From assembly GCF_002117005.1 (NCBI RefSeq), contig NZ_CP021023.1:186001-250000 (forward strand): 64,000 bases of DNA. Reading direction: 5' to 3'. Below the pieces are notes generated by a model. The model was given only the letters and a program-made list of their open reading frames with translations. It was not told where the DNA came from and searched no databases. Of this stretch, positions 34,505 through 44,282 are shown in pieces. Origin of the DNA: Sedimentisphaera salicampi (GTDB lineage Bacteria > Planctomycetota > Phycisphaerae > Sedimentisphaerales > Sedimentisphaeraceae). Each line of letters opens with the position of its first letter. Within the stretch, counting starts at the first letter, position 1. The translations under genes were made by a program, and so were the position numbers.

Positions 34505-36580
34505 TTAGTCTGAGAGGATTTCCTGTGCGATATTGTCCGGCACCTTCTCATAGTTCAGCGGTTCCATACTGAACGAACCGCGTCCCTGAGTTGCGCTTCT
34601 CAGCTCGCTTGTATAGCCGAAAAGCTCTGAAAGCGGTGCCTTGGCGTCGAGGATTCTCATCTGTCCGCTCAGCCTTGAGTCAGTAACCATTCCTCGCTTG
34701 CTGATAAGGTTGCTCTGAACCGGTCCGAAAGCGGAATCCGGCACAACCACCTGAAGCTTCATAATCGGTTCAAGCAGTTTTGGTCCGGCCTTGGAGAGGG
34801 CTTCTTTCACCGCCATCGCTCCGGCCTGCTCAAACGCCATCTCCGAGGAGTCAACGGAGTGGAAAGAGCCGTCAATCAGCTCAATGTGTACGCCCACAAC
34901 AGGATAGCCGGCAAGTATGCCTGAAGTAAGAGCCTCGCGGCAGCCTTTCTCAACGCTGTTCCAGAATTCACGCGGAACAGCTCCGCCAACAATCTTGCTT
35001 TCAAATGTTATGTCATTGCTCACATTTCCGTCTTCCTCGAGAATCGGTTCCATAGTGATTATCACATCACCGTACTGGCCCCTCCCGCCGGACTGACGAA
35101 CAAATTTACCCTGCTGCTGAACATTCTTTGTGATGCATTCCTTATATGCAACCTTCGGCTGACCTACCGTTACATCAACGTTCATATCACGGGTTATCCG
35201 TGTTTTCAGAATATCCAGATGCAGCTCGCCCATACCGCTGATAATGGTCTGGCCTGTTTCAGGGTCGTACTGAGTCTGGAAGGTGGGGTCTTCTCTTCTC
35301 AGCGAACCGAGAGCATCTCCGAGCTTTGCTCTGTCTGAAGAGTTTTTCGGCTCAATGCTCATACTGATTACCGGCTCGGGGAAGTTTATAGTGTCCAGGA
35401 GGATCGGTGCATTTGTATCGCAGAGGGTGTCCCCTGTAAGGGTTTCTTTGAGCCCAACGCAGGCAAATATATCGCCTGCTCTGACTTCATCACGAATTTT
35501 TCTGTCATCAGCGTGCATCTCGAAGATGCGGGTGATGTTTTCTCGTTTGTCCCTTGTGGAGTTCATAACCCTCGTCCCGCTCTTGAGAGTGCCCTGATAA
35601 ACGCGCACAAAGTAAAGGTCGCCGTGCTTATCGTGGGTAATCTTAAATGCCAGAGCAACCAGCGGCTTTTTGGGGTCGCATTCCACTCTGTATGTTTCCT
35701 CTTCGTCTTTCGGGTTCAATCCTGTGATTGCAGGGGTTTCCAGCGGGGAGGGGAGGTATTCAATAACGCCGTCAAGAAGCTTCCTTACACCCTTGTCTTT
35801 CAGGGCTGAACCGAAATAAACCGGATGCATCCTGCAGTTTATTGTCTCTTCACGAACTGCCTTCTTGAGCTCATCATTGGAGATTTCTTCCTCCATCAGG
35901 TATTTTTCCATGAGCTGTTCGTCGCATTCAGCTATGCTTTCAACCATATTATGACGCCACTGTTCAGCAGTTTCTTTCAGCTCCTCGGGGATGTCTTTAA
36001 CCTCTACATCCGCCCCAACCTTAGTTGGAGTGTAGTAGTAGGCCTTCATCTCCATAAGATCAATCACGCCGTTAAAGTTGTTCTCTGCTCCTATCGGGAT
36101 CTGCATGGCCACAGGATTTGCATCGAGCTTTTCTTTGATGCTCTTGATGCTCATCTCAAAGTCAGCCCCGATTTTGTCCATTTTGTTTATAAAACAAAGG
36201 CATGGCACGTTGTATTTTTGCCCCTGACGCCAGACAGTTTCGCTCTGCGCCTGAACGCCCTCGCTTGCATCGAAAACTGCCACAGCTCCATCGAGAACGC
36301 GCAGGGCACGTTCAACCTCAGCGGTGAAGTCAACGTGGCCGGGAGTATCGATCAGGTTCATATCATACCCGTCCCAGCTGCATTTTGTTGCAGCGGAGGT
36401 GATGGTGATGCCTCTGGACTGCTCATCTTCCATGTAGTCCATAACGGCTGTGCCATCGTGAGTTTCACCTATCTTGTAGGTTCGTCCTGTGTAAAACAGT
36501 ACTCTTTCAGTAACTGTCGTTTTGCCAGCATCAATGTGAGCCATTATGCCGATATTACGAAGTTTGTTTAAGTCAGACAT
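34505..36580 (-). CDS. fusA: Translation elongation factor G
   Basis: This 691-aa GTPase drives translocation on the ribosome. G-domain motifs are all present: AHIDAGKTT (residues 14-22), RGITIT switch, DTPGHVDF, and NKMD. The C-terminal domains are complete ([29 protein letters not shown]). Length is normal for EF-G. The ATG follows AAGGGAATC. It is not beside rpsL, rpsG or tuf as in the usual str operon but stands alone. It could thus be a second EF-G paralogue of the kind many planctomycetes have, but the catalytic motifs are standard. Confidence 0.95.
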   Translation of the reverse strand: MSDLNKLRNIGIMAHIDAGKTTVTERVLFYTGRTYKIGETHDGTAVMDYMEDEQSRGITITSAATKCSWDGYDMNLIDTPGHVDFTAEVERALRVLDGAVAVFDASEGVQAQSETVWRQGQKYNVPCLCFINKMDKIGADFEMSIKSIKEKLDANPVAMQIPIGAENNFNGVIDLMEMKAYYYTPTKVGADVEVKDIPEELKETAEQWRHNMVESIAECDEQLMEKYLMEEEISNDELKKAVREETINCRMHPVYFGSALKDKGVRKLLDGVIEYLPSPLETPAITGLNPKDEEETYRVECDPKKPLVALAFKITHDKHGDLYFVRVYQGTLKSGTRVMNSTRDKRENITRIFEMHADDRKIRDEVRAGDIFACVGLKETLTGDTLCDTNAPILLDTINFPEPVISMSIEPKNSSDRAKLGDALGSLRREDPTFQTQYDPETGQTIISGMGELHLDILKTRITRDMNVDVTVGQPKVAYKECITKNVQQQGKFVRQSGGRGQYGDVIITMEPILEEDGNVSNDITFESKIVGGAVPREFWNSVEKGCREALTSGILAGYPVVGVHIELIDGSFHSVDSSEMAFEQAGAMAVKEALSKAGPKLLEPIMKLQVVVPDSAFGPVQSNLISKRGMVTDSRLSGQMRILDAKAPLSELFGYTSELRSATQGRGSFSMEPLNYEKVPDNIAQEILSD

Positions 36581-36975
36581 ATTCTGATTCCCTTAGAATA
36601 TTCGTAAGATTTAGGTTTTTATTTCTATTATAAAATTAACCGAGCAAGATACACCTTGCTCGATTTTTTTACATACTTATGCCGCAGGAAAAATTGCAGC
36701 GGGTAGTATAATAAACATAACCAAAGAAATAGAATTGTTAATTTTCTATAAAAAAATTAAAAAGTCAAGCAAAGCAGGCAGATAATATCACCTCGTTCTG
36801 CAAAAAGGCACAAGAAAACAGGTTCAAATCACTTTTAAGGCCATTTTTAAGAGGGAAGGCCGAGCAGAATTCTCTTTACACAAAAACTGATGGATCTAAG
36901 ATAAAAATATCTGAAAGAAAAACTGTGATTACTAGACGGAAAACTGATAGCCCTTAAATCAGGGGTCTCTGCGCT
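36581..36975. other. Intergenic region between divergent fusA and CNNM-like gene
   Basis: 395 bases, AT rich, without a credible gene. A minus-strand TTGACT at 36768-36763 is a possible fusA -35, but the matching -10 is weak. AGGGG at 36961-36965 serves the CNNM-like gene. No riboswitch fold was recognised. Confidence 0.5.
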
Positions 36976-38007
36976 ATGATTCTATTTATAACTTATTTGT
37001 TTCTGGCAATATTTGTATCATTTCTTTGCTCGCTTCTTGAAGCAGCTCTTCTCAGCGTTCCTCGTTCACACGTTGCGCTGATGCTCGAGAACGGGAGCCG
37101 TGCGGGCAGGCGTCTCGAGAAGATGAAGGACGATGTTGACCAGCCTCTGGCAGCAATCCTCACGCTCAATACCTTTGCCCATACCCTCGGTGCGGCAGGT
37201 GTTGGCACTCAGGCAGCCTTGCTTTGGGGAGAGGCCTGGGTTGGAATGGTAAGCTTTATCCTAACGCTTGTAATTCTTGTGTTCTCAGAAATTATCCCCA
37301 AAACACTTGGAGCGGTGCACGCAAAAGAGCTTGCCTGTTTCACAGTTTGGACAGTTCACGGATTGGTTTTGGCCTTAAAGCCCCTTGTGGCAGTTTGCAA
37401 CCTGATTTCCAAGTGGATGGGAGGCAAGCAGCCGGTTCCTGTGATAAGCCGCGAGGAGGTGAGCAGTCTTGCCTGGCTTGCCCACTTCAAAGGTACGCTC
37501 GAACACAACGAGGCGAAGGTTATGAGGAATATAATCGCCCTTCGAAACGTAACAGTGAAGGATGTTATGACACCCAGAACCGTAGTAACCACGCTTCAGG
37601 AAAACCAGACAGTTAGCGAGGTTACAGAAACCGAACCCCCGAGATTTGCCCGCATACCGGTTGTAGGTGAATCTCTGGATGATGTAAAAGGCCTGCTTCA
37701 CCGCCGAGACCTGTTCAAGGCTCGTAGCGAGGAAAGGGGGGACAAAGCGGTGAGCGAGCTTGTTCGTCCGATACACGCGGTGCCTGAATTGGCGAATCTG
37801 CAAGCTGTGCTCGATGAATTCCTGAGACGCAGCGAGCATCTGTTTCTTGTGGTTGATGAATACGGCGGGGCGGAAGGCATTATTACCCTTGAGGATGTTT
37901 TGGAAACCCTTCTAGGGGAGGAAATTGTGGATGAGACAGACGCCGTAGAGGATATGCAGGCACTTGCAAGGCAGCTTCTCGAATCAAAAAGGAAAAAAGA
38001 AGAATAG
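36976..38007 (+). CDS. CNNM/CBS-domain membrane protein, short form
   Basis: This 343-aa protein has a DUF21/CNNM transmembrane domain (about 1-150, four hydrophobic segments). A CBS pair follows, with DVMTPRTVV near 195 and VVDEYGGAEGIITLEDVLE near 292-310. The family includes CorC/HlyC-type proteins linked to magnesium and cobalt efflux. The usual C-terminal CorC/HlyC transporter-associated domain (~80 aa) is missing: the chain ends in a basic tail (ESKRKKEE) after the second CBS domain. Start ATG 36976 is preceded by AGGGG. Hemolysin naming is historical and should not be taken as function. Confidence 0.88.
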   Translation: MILFITYLFLAIFVSFLCSLLEAALLSVPRSHVALMLENGSRAGRRLEKMKDDVDQPLAAILTLNTFAHTLGAAGVGTQAALLWGEAWVGMVSFILTLVILVFSEIIPKTLGAVHAKELACFTVWTVHGLVLALKPLVAVCNLISKWMGGKQPVPVISREEVSSLAWLAHFKGTLEHNEAKVMRNIIALRNVTVKDVMTPRTVVTTLQENQTVSEVTETEPPRFARIPVVGESLDDVKGLLHRRDLFKARSEERGDKAVSELVRPIHAVPELANLQAVLDEFLRRSEHLFLVVDEYGGAEGIITLEDVLETLLGEEIVDETDAVEDMQALARQLLESKRKKEE

Positions 38008-38147
38008 GCCTTGTTTTCTGCCTTTTTTCTGCCGTCTGGAGCTTCTGCTGCTTTCAATTTTCAATATATCTGCGGTTTGACAAAGCACCACGCTTTAAGA
38101 TAATGTGCGTCTTCGAATTGAATTTATGTTAAAGTTCAGGAGTTATT

Positions 38148-39035
38148 ATGACAGCAGAAATAATAAGCGGCAAGCAGTTGGCATCTGATATACGCGGAGA
38201 ATTGAAGCAGGAAGTTGAGAGCCTTAAGGAAAAAGGAATCACCCCTGGCCTCGCTGTGATTCTGGTAGGCGAAGACCCGGCATCTCAATCTTATGTACGG
38301 GCTAAAGAGAAGGCCTGCGCAGAGATTGGTATATACTCAGACGACAACAAGCTCCCCTCAGATATTTCAGAGGAAAAGCTTCTCTCACTGATAGAAGAGA
38401 AGAACAATGACCCATCTATCCATGGAATACTCGTTCAGCTTCCCTTGCCCAAACACATTGATGAGGCGAAGGTTCTGCTTGCGGTTAATCCCGATAAAGA
38501 TGTTGACGGCTTCCATCCTGTAAACGTCGGCAAGCTTGTAGTGGGGCAGAAAGCCTTTCTCCCGTGTACCCCGCACGGAATCGTTCAGATGATCAAACGA
38601 GCCGGCGTTCAGCTGGAAGGGGCGAACGTTGTGATAGTTGGAAGAAGCAATATTGTTGGAAAGCCCTTGGCCAATATCCTTATGCAGAAAAGCGAGCTGG
38701 GCAATGCAACTGTAACAGTATGCCATACAAGAACAAAAGACATCTCAAAACATACAATTGAGGCAGATATCGTTGTAGCTGCTACTGGATTCCCAAATTC
38801 GGTTACAGCTGATATGGTTAAAGAAGGGGCGGTTGTGATTGATGTTGGCGTGAACCGTGTTCCCGATGATACGAAAAAGAAAGGCTACAGGCTTATCGGC
38901 GATGTAGATTTTGATGCTGTCAGCCAGAAGGCTTCCTTTATTACGCCGGTACCGGGAGGCGTGGGGCCTATGACGATTACTATGCTTCTCTACAACACTG
39001 TAGATTCTTCTAAGACAGCAAACAATATTAAATAA
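38148..39035 (+). CDS. folD: Methylenetetrahydrofolate dehydrogenase/cyclohydrolase
   Basis: This 295-aa bifunctional enzyme interconverts 5,10-methylene-, methenyl- and 10-formyl-THF with NADP. Family motifs: SYVRAKEKACAEIGI with the catalytic Lys, QLPLPKHID, DVDGFHPVNVGKL, PCTPHGIVQMI and the nucleotide loop VIVGRSNIVGKPLA. PVPGGVGPMT closes it. Length typical. ATG follows CAGGAG. trpS starts 27 bases downstream, so the two are probably one transcript. It provides 10-formyl-THF for PurN encoded at 30775. Confidence 0.96.
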   Translation: MTAEIISGKQLASDIRGELKQEVESLKEKGITPGLAVILVGEDPASQSYVRAKEKACAEIGIYSDDNKLPSDISEEKLLSLIEEKNNDPSIHGILVQLPLPKHIDEAKVLLAVNPDKDVDGFHPVNVGKLVVGQKAFLPCTPHGIVQMIKRAGVQLEGANVVIVGRSNIVGKPLANILMQKSELGNATVTVCHTRTKDISKHTIEADIVVAATGFPNSVTADMVKEGAVVIDVGVNRVPDDTKKKGYRLIGDVDFDAVSQKASFITPVPGGVGPMTITMLLYNTVDSSKTANNIK

Positions 39036-39062
39036 CACCAAATACCTTTATGAGATAACGAA

Positions 39063-40025
39063 ATGAAAATACTCTCAGGAATTCAGCCCTCAGGAAGGCT
39101 GCACATAGGAAATTATTTTGGTGCTATGAAACAGCACCTTCAGCTTCAGGACGCCAACGATGGGTTTTACTTTATCGCCGAATATCACGCCCTTACAAGC
39201 AATCCTGAGCCGGATACGCTCAGAGATTATGTTTTCGCTGTGGCTGCGGATTACCTTGCCCTTGGGCTGAATCCCGAGAAAACAGTATTCTGGCGGCAGA
39301 CAGATGTGCCGGAGGTGGTGGAGCTTATGTGGCTCTTGTCCTGCGTTACCCCTGTAGGGCTTATGGAAAGGTGCGTAAGCTATAAGGACAAGCTAGCGAA
39401 GGGACTCTCCGCCAATCACGGCCTTTTCACCTATCCGCTCCTTCAGGCGGCGGATATCCTCGCCTTCGAGAGCGACCTTGTCCCAGTTGGTGCTGATCAG
39501 AAGCAGCATATTGAGGTTACTTGCGATATCGCCCAGAAGTTTAACCATCTCTACGGCGAAACCTTCAAGATACCAAAGGAATACATAATAGACTCTGTCG
39601 CTGTTGTTCCCGGAATCGACGGTCAGAAGATGAGCAAGAGCTACGACAACACCATCGAGATCTTCGAGCCGGAAAAGAAGATGCGCAAAAAGGTTATGAA
39701 GATTAAAACAGATTCTGCCGGCGTGGATGAACCGAAAAATCCTGATACTTGCAGCGTGTTTGCCCTGCTGAAGCTTTTCGCCTCTGAAGATGAGCTTAAA
39801 GAGTGGGACAAGAAATACCGTGAGGGAGGTATGGGCTATGGCGATGCCAAAAAACGCCTCGCAGAGCTGATGCTTGAATTTTTTAAGCCGTACAGAGAAA
39901 AACGCGAAGAGCTCGATAAAGACCCCGCATACATTGAGAAGGTGTTAAAAGGCGGCGCCGAGCGTGCAAGAGCCGCAGCAGGCGAAACCCTCGCAAGAGC
40001 AAGGCACAATATCGGCATAAGGTAG
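39063..40025 (+). CDS. trpS: Tryptophanyl-tRNA synthetase
   Basis: This 320-aa class I synthetase charges tRNA-Trp. The HIGH-type motif is HIGN at residues 14-17 (GRLHIGNYFGAM), and the KMSKS loop is GQKMSKSYDN near 192-201. SGIQPSG at the N-terminus and QAADILAFESDLVPVG are family signatures for tryptophan over tyrosine. Length is typical of bacterial TrpRS. It is in a probable operon with folD and meets the glycogen operon tail-to-tail with 9 bases between the stops. Confidence 0.96.
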   Translation: MKILSGIQPSGRLHIGNYFGAMKQHLQLQDANDGFYFIAEYHALTSNPEPDTLRDYVFAVAADYLALGLNPEKTVFWRQTDVPEVVELMWLLSCVTPVGLMERCVSYKDKLAKGLSANHGLFTYPLLQAADILAFESDLVPVGADQKQHIEVTCDIAQKFNHLYGETFKIPKEYIIDSVAVVPGIDGQKMSKSYDNTIEIFEPEKKMRKKVMKIKTDSAGVDEPKNPDTCSVFALLKLFASEDELKEWDKKYREGGMGYGDAKKRLAELMLEFFKPYREKREELDKDPAYIEKVLKGGAERARAAAGETLARARHNIGIR

Positions 40026-40034
40026 CGTTTGCTT

Positions 40035-43000
40035 CTATATTTCCAGAGTTTTGGCTAAGCGGTAAAATTCGCTTACGCTCCATCCTTGCGCCTTGCACCC
40101 TCGCTGATTGTGCGGGGCATTTCCGTCGAGAATCTCGGGCAGATGGCCAATGCAGCCGTTTTGTATTGTCTGAAATGCCGCATTGATAACAGCTTTCGCA
40201 GTTGAAATCCCGCTTGTCCCATGCACCATTGCAAGGCCCTCGCAGTAAGAAGGCAGAACCCATCCCCAAGCAGTGCCGTTATGGTATGCCGGCTTCCTGC
40301 TGGTGTCCTCATCGCCGCCGTAAACGCCTTTATACGGATAGAATGAATCGTTCAGCGGCTGGCCGCTGCCATCTCTAATCTCAAGCTCATATTCCACCGG
40401 CTCATCCGCTAAGGAACGTATCCCGCCGGGAACTAAAAGCCTCTGACAGTTCTGCAGGATCTTTTCAGCGAGCTTTTTGTTACTTATCGCTCCGAGAGTT
40501 ATCGCAAAAAGCTGATTGCACCTGCAGTGGTCATCCGGCTCAGCCTCGTTTGCAGGTGTCCCTGGGGAGCAGTGCAGGCAGTCTGACAAGCCGTTTTTGT
40601 TTTCATACAACAGAGAAATGTTTTCTCTAACCTTTTCGGCAAGCTCTGCCCAGCGTGAAGGATTCTTCGATTTGGTTTGCGAGAGAAATCTCAGAGCCGC
40701 TTCCCAAAGGGCCTGAATCTCCACAGGATACCCCTCTCTCGGCGTGCCGGCAGGGTAGTTGGTGTCCATCCAAGTGAAGTGCGATGGGCTGAAGATCAGA
40801 CCGGACTGCTCGTCCATTTTTATGCCGTTATCAGTTCCACGCTGATAATTCTCCGCAATCGACTCGAGAACTTCCAGCAGTGTTCTCCCGTCCACTTTCT
40901 CGTTCAGTATATCCTTGCTGCAGTAGGATATATATTCCTTCACAGCAGCAAAAAGCCAAAGCGGGGCATCTGAGGTGTCGCGGTTGGATACGTCCTCGGC
41001 CCGTATCATATTCGGAAGAGTGCCGCCTTCTTCGAATTTTGCAAACTGCAGGATTATCTTACGAGACTGCTCGTAAAATCCTGCAGCAATAAATCCGCGC
41101 AGGGCAATAAGGGTGTCCCTGCCCCAGTCTAAAAACCATGGGAAGCCCGCAAGAACCGTTCTGAATTCGCCCCTTCTAACTATATACCGCTTCAATGCAG
41201 TTTTCAGCAGCTTCTGAATCTTATATTTTTGGCCTGTTTCGGGCTCTCGAACTTCGCTGAATGCCTTCGGATTCTCTTCATTCACCGCAATACTCAGTCC
41301 GGAATGTTCTCCGCCTGCAAGGTTGAAGCTGAAATAGCCCGGACTGAAAAGATCGGTTGTGCTCTCGAGACCTCTATGCTCTTCAACCGGCAAATTGTGC
41401 ATATACTTCCACTCACTCTGCGGCGTGAAACTTCCCCTTTCAGCTTCAACACTGAGCCTGTAATTTTGTGAATGGCTGAATATGAGCTCTCGCTTGGTAT
41501 GGTTTTTCATCTTTTCGTAATCTCGCTCGGGGCCTTTGTAGGCCTTGGTAACCATATGGCAGAGTCTTGCATCCACATCAGGACGCACAATCACTCTAAC
41601 TTGCTCGCTATCTTCCAGACACAGGCCGGAGTCGTCTGCCTTAGGTCGGCTAAATCGCAATACGGCTGAGTTGGAAGTCTCACTGAAATCCAGTATGATT
41701 TTGAACGGCACCATCTTCCCCATACCTACAGGTGCCTGAAATTCCCATAGAACGCGGTTGTTCATATCGGTTGTGAAAATCCTCTGACAGCTTGCCTCAA
41801 TGGGGGTGCTGTAGTCTCTGTATCTCAGCCATACCCTGCACCTCACAACTGATGCTATCCGGTCTGCAGGGAATTCGGGGCTCAAATTAGCTGCGAAAAC
41901 CGCATCATATTTGCTGTAAATTTCTCCCCAGCGGCTGCGAACCTGCGCCATACTGCCGATCTCATTGCTGCATATTGCATAGTCGCTGCGGTCTCGAATG
42001 TCCTCGTAATTTTTATCAAGGCAGATTTTAACGGGCGTCTCTTCAGGTGGGCAAACCAGCTTAGATTTAAGCTGTTTGGGTTTATCTTCGAAGAGCCGGA
42101 GGATAAAATCAAACTCCTCAACGCTGCCGGTTTCCTCCATTGGGTTAAATGCGGCGATGTATTTGCCTTCTTCGCAGCGGATGGAATAGTGCCGCTCAAA
42201 AACCTTTCCGCTGCTTTTGATTTCTGCGAGAAACGGGCTTTCCGCAGTAACGAAAAGCAGGTGCTCTGAGGGCAGGATTACATTTCGCCGTGAATCTTCG
42301 GGGGCCTTCCAGTGGACTATTTTGTTTGAATGTCCGCTTTCTCGGAGCAGCTTGTTAACTGCAGCTTGAGGATTTTTGATAAAATCTTCTCCAAGCCTGC
42401 GGAAATCAACTTTTGAACAGTCTGCCTCCTCGTTCAGATTCTGCCATATCTGCATCATCCTTGCTTTAGCTGTCTGCTTTGTATGCTCAGGTGCATCCTT
42501 TTTCTGCTGGCAATAATTCTGATATTCTTTGCTTCTGGATAAACACAAAACCTCACCCGGGGCAAGTCTGACCTTTGCTGTATGGTTTTCCATACAGAAG
42601 TCTTTTTCACTTTCTGTAAGCAGATTCACTAATGTATCATCCTTGCAGGAGAAATCTTCCCAGCTCCACTGTACTGAGCTTTCATTCCCGCTGTCTAAAT
42701 TCGAGAGGATAAGCAGCTTTTCGCCTCCGGGTGCGTGTCTGAGCAAGGCTAAGCTGTTTTCACTGCCCGAATGTATGAATCGCCTTCTAGTTCCCGCCTG
42801 AAAACACGGGTGGTTCGTTATTACCCTTACTGCACTTTTAACCGTGTATTTGATATTATCTTCGCTGTCCCAGTTCAGGCAGGAGCAGTTATGAACATCA
42901 ATCTTTTCCTCAGCGAGCCATTCCACCCCGCAGGTGATTCCGTAAGCCCCGCAGTCTGATAGCAGAGCGCAGAGAAGAGTTCTAAGGATTGAAAAATTTT

Positions 43001-44264
43001 TCCCAGAGCCTGCGAGGCGGTTGTTGTCGTGAGTTTCAGCAAAATTCACAAGCGTTCCGAGGTTTAGCGAGGTATCGAGGAAGAATTGTGCATAGCCCTC
43101 GATTTGCTCTCTATTGTAGTTCTGGAAGAGTTCGGAATACGCCCAGTTCAGATTGCCCTTGGTTAGCAGGGCTTTGGTGGTTTCAAGCGGGCCGCCGAGG
43201 CCTTCAAGCAGGAAAATCGTATGTGGATACTCCTCCCGAACCCTTGCTGTGATGTATCTCCATACATCCAGAGGAATCATATATCCCGCATCGCAGCGGA
43301 ATCCGTCCACCCCTTTGCTGCACCAGAAGAGAAATACCTCTGCCATATATCTGCAAAGCCCGCTGCTGGAATAATCCAGCTCACATAAATCTGCCCATTC
43401 AACGCCCCAAGCTCCCGGGCTTACAAACTCCCCAGTATCTTTTTTCTTAACCCACTGGGGGAAATGCTCCTGAATCTGCGATGCCCAGCCGGTATGGTTG
43501 GCCGGCAGGTCGAGGAAAACCTTTCCTTCTCTTAGGTGTATCTGGTCTACAAGCTCTTCAAACTGATTCATTGGAGAGGCGGTTTTGTCGAATTCAGCAC
43601 TGCCGTGGTCAACATCGAAAAAATCCTTCGACGCAAACGGACTGCCGTACCTGCCCATTCGAGCAAAGGTAGTGGGGATAGGATGAACGGGAAGAAGCTG
43701 GATTATCTTGAAGCCAAGATCGCCGATTATATGATCGAGCTCTTTTATCACGTCCCTGAATGTACCGGAAGGGGGGATAATGGTATATCCCCGGCCGTCT
43801 AAATCTTTGATCTGTTCTTCATCAACAGTTTGTTTTTTGTATTTGTTAATCCCAAAAAGCCGCGGGAAAACTGAATATATAGTATTTCCGCCGAAAGTGA
43901 AAGCCGGCTCAACCTTTATGTTTGTATTCTCGCCCTCAGGCCAGTAAACCTGAGGTATTTCGCCTTCTGATATAAAAAGCGTTTTCGCAGAAAAGCAGCC
44001 AGTTTCTGTAAGGGCAAGCTCAACCTCGTAAACACCCTTGCCCTTGTGGTGCATCTTAATGTCGTGCCAGTCTTTCCCGAGCACCTCTTTTGCCTTCTCA
44101 ACGCTCTCAATAATCTGCTTCCTTTGCTGATGCCCGCGGAAAAGATTGCTTCTCAGATAGGCCTGCCCCTTTAGATGATCAGGAACTTTGAGAATGAATT
44201 TAACAGTATCGCCTTCGTGTTTGAGAAGATTTGTGCCGGGGGAGGGGGTTTGAATTATTTTCAT
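40035..44264 (-). CDS. Bifunctional glycogen-debranching enzyme, AGL-like (GH13 plus GH133)
   Basis: This 1409-aa protein has an N-terminal GH13 barrel (about 120-480) carrying all three catalytic acids: Asp325 (GFRCDAGY), Glu354 (LLEGLGG), Asp413 (ETHDNN). A middle beta domain follows. The C-terminal alpha/alpha-barrel is of the amylo-alpha-1,6-glucosidase type (GH133) with FPWFLDWGRDTLIALRG and RDTSDAPLWLF. This matches the two-activity plan of eukaryotic AGL (4-alpha-glucanotransferase plus 1,6-glucosidase) rather than bacterial GlgX. It is the last gene of a five-gene minus-strand glycogen operon, 18 bases after the branching enzyme. No signal peptide: cytoplasmic. Confidence 0.92.
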   Translation of the reverse strand: MKIIQTPSPGTNLLKHEGDTVKFILKVPDHLKGQAYLRSNLFRGHQQRKQIIESVEKAKEVLGKDWHDIKMHHKGKGVYEVELALTETGCFSAKTLFISEGEIPQVYWPEGENTNIKVEPAFTFGGNTIYSVFPRLFGINKYKKQTVDEEQIKDLDGRGYTIIPPSGTFRDVIKELDHIIGDLGFKIIQLLPVHPIPTTFARMGRYGSPFASKDFFDVDHGSAEFDKTASPMNQFEELVDQIHLREGKVFLDLPANHTGWASQIQEHFPQWVKKKDTGEFVSPGAWGVEWADLCELDYSSSGLCRYMAEVFLFWCSKGVDGFRCDAGYMIPLDVWRYITARVREEYPHTIFLLEGLGGPLETTKALLTKGNLNWAYSELFQNYNREQIEGYAQFFLDTSLNLGTLVNFAETHDNNRLAGSGKNFSILRTLLCALLSDCGAYGITCGVEWLAEEKIDVHNCSCLNWDSEDNIKYTVKSAVRVITNHPCFQAGTRRRFIHSGSENSLALLRHAPGGEKLLILSNLDSGNESSVQWSWEDFSCKDDTLVNLLTESEKDFCMENHTAKVRLAPGEVLCLSRSKEYQNYCQQKKDAPEHTKQTAKARMMQIWQNLNEEADCSKVDFRRLGEDFIKNPQAAVNKLLRESGHSNKIVHWKAPEDSRRNVILPSEHLLFVTAESPFLAEIKSSGKVFERHYSIRCEEGKYIAAFNPMEETGSVEEFDFILRLFEDKPKQLKSKLVCPPEETPVKICLDKNYEDIRDRSDYAICSNEIGSMAQVRSRWGEIYSKYDAVFAANLSPEFPADRIASVVRCRVWLRYRDYSTPIEASCQRIFTTDMNNRVLWEFQAPVGMGKMVPFKIILDFSETSNSAVLRFSRPKADDSGLCLEDSEQVRVIVRPDVDARLCHMVTKAYKGPERDYEKMKNHTKRELIFSHSQNYRLSVEAERGSFTPQSEWKYMHNLPVEEHRGLESTTDLFSPGYFSFNLAGGEHSGLSIAVNEENPKAFSEVREPETGQKYKIQKLLKTALKRYIVRRGEFRTVLAGFPWFLDWGRDTLIALRGFIAAGFYEQSRKIILQFAKFEEGGTLPNMIRAEDVSNRDTSDAPLWLFAAVKEYISYCSKDILNEKVDGRTLLEVLESIAENYQRGTDNGIKMDEQSGLIFSPSHFTWMDTNYPAGTPREGYPVEIQALWEAALRFLSQTKSKNPSRWAELAEKVRENISLLYENKNGLSDCLHCSPGTPANEAEPDDHCRCNQLFAITLGAISNKKLAEKILQNCQRLLVPGGIRSLADEPVEYELEIRDGSGQPLNDSFYPYKGVYGGDEDTSRKPAYHNGTAWGWVLPSYCEGLAMVHGTSGISTAKAVINAAFQTIQNGCIGHLPEILDGNAPHNQRGCKAQGWSVSEFYRLAKTLEI

Positions 44265-44282
44265 AGTAATGTCCGGTAAATA

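Noticed and set aside
35825-36571. 248-codon open frame antisense to fusA
   Set aside because: It mirrors the conserved GTPase domain codon pattern. Sense EF-G motifs are beyond doubt and no start signal exists for the antisense frame.
40035-44264. Isoamylase/GlgX-type debranching enzyme
   Set aside because: The C-terminal DWGRDTLIALRG and RDTSDAPLWLF belong to the amylo-1,6-glucosidase (GH133) type, and the N-terminal GH13 is fused to it as in AGL.
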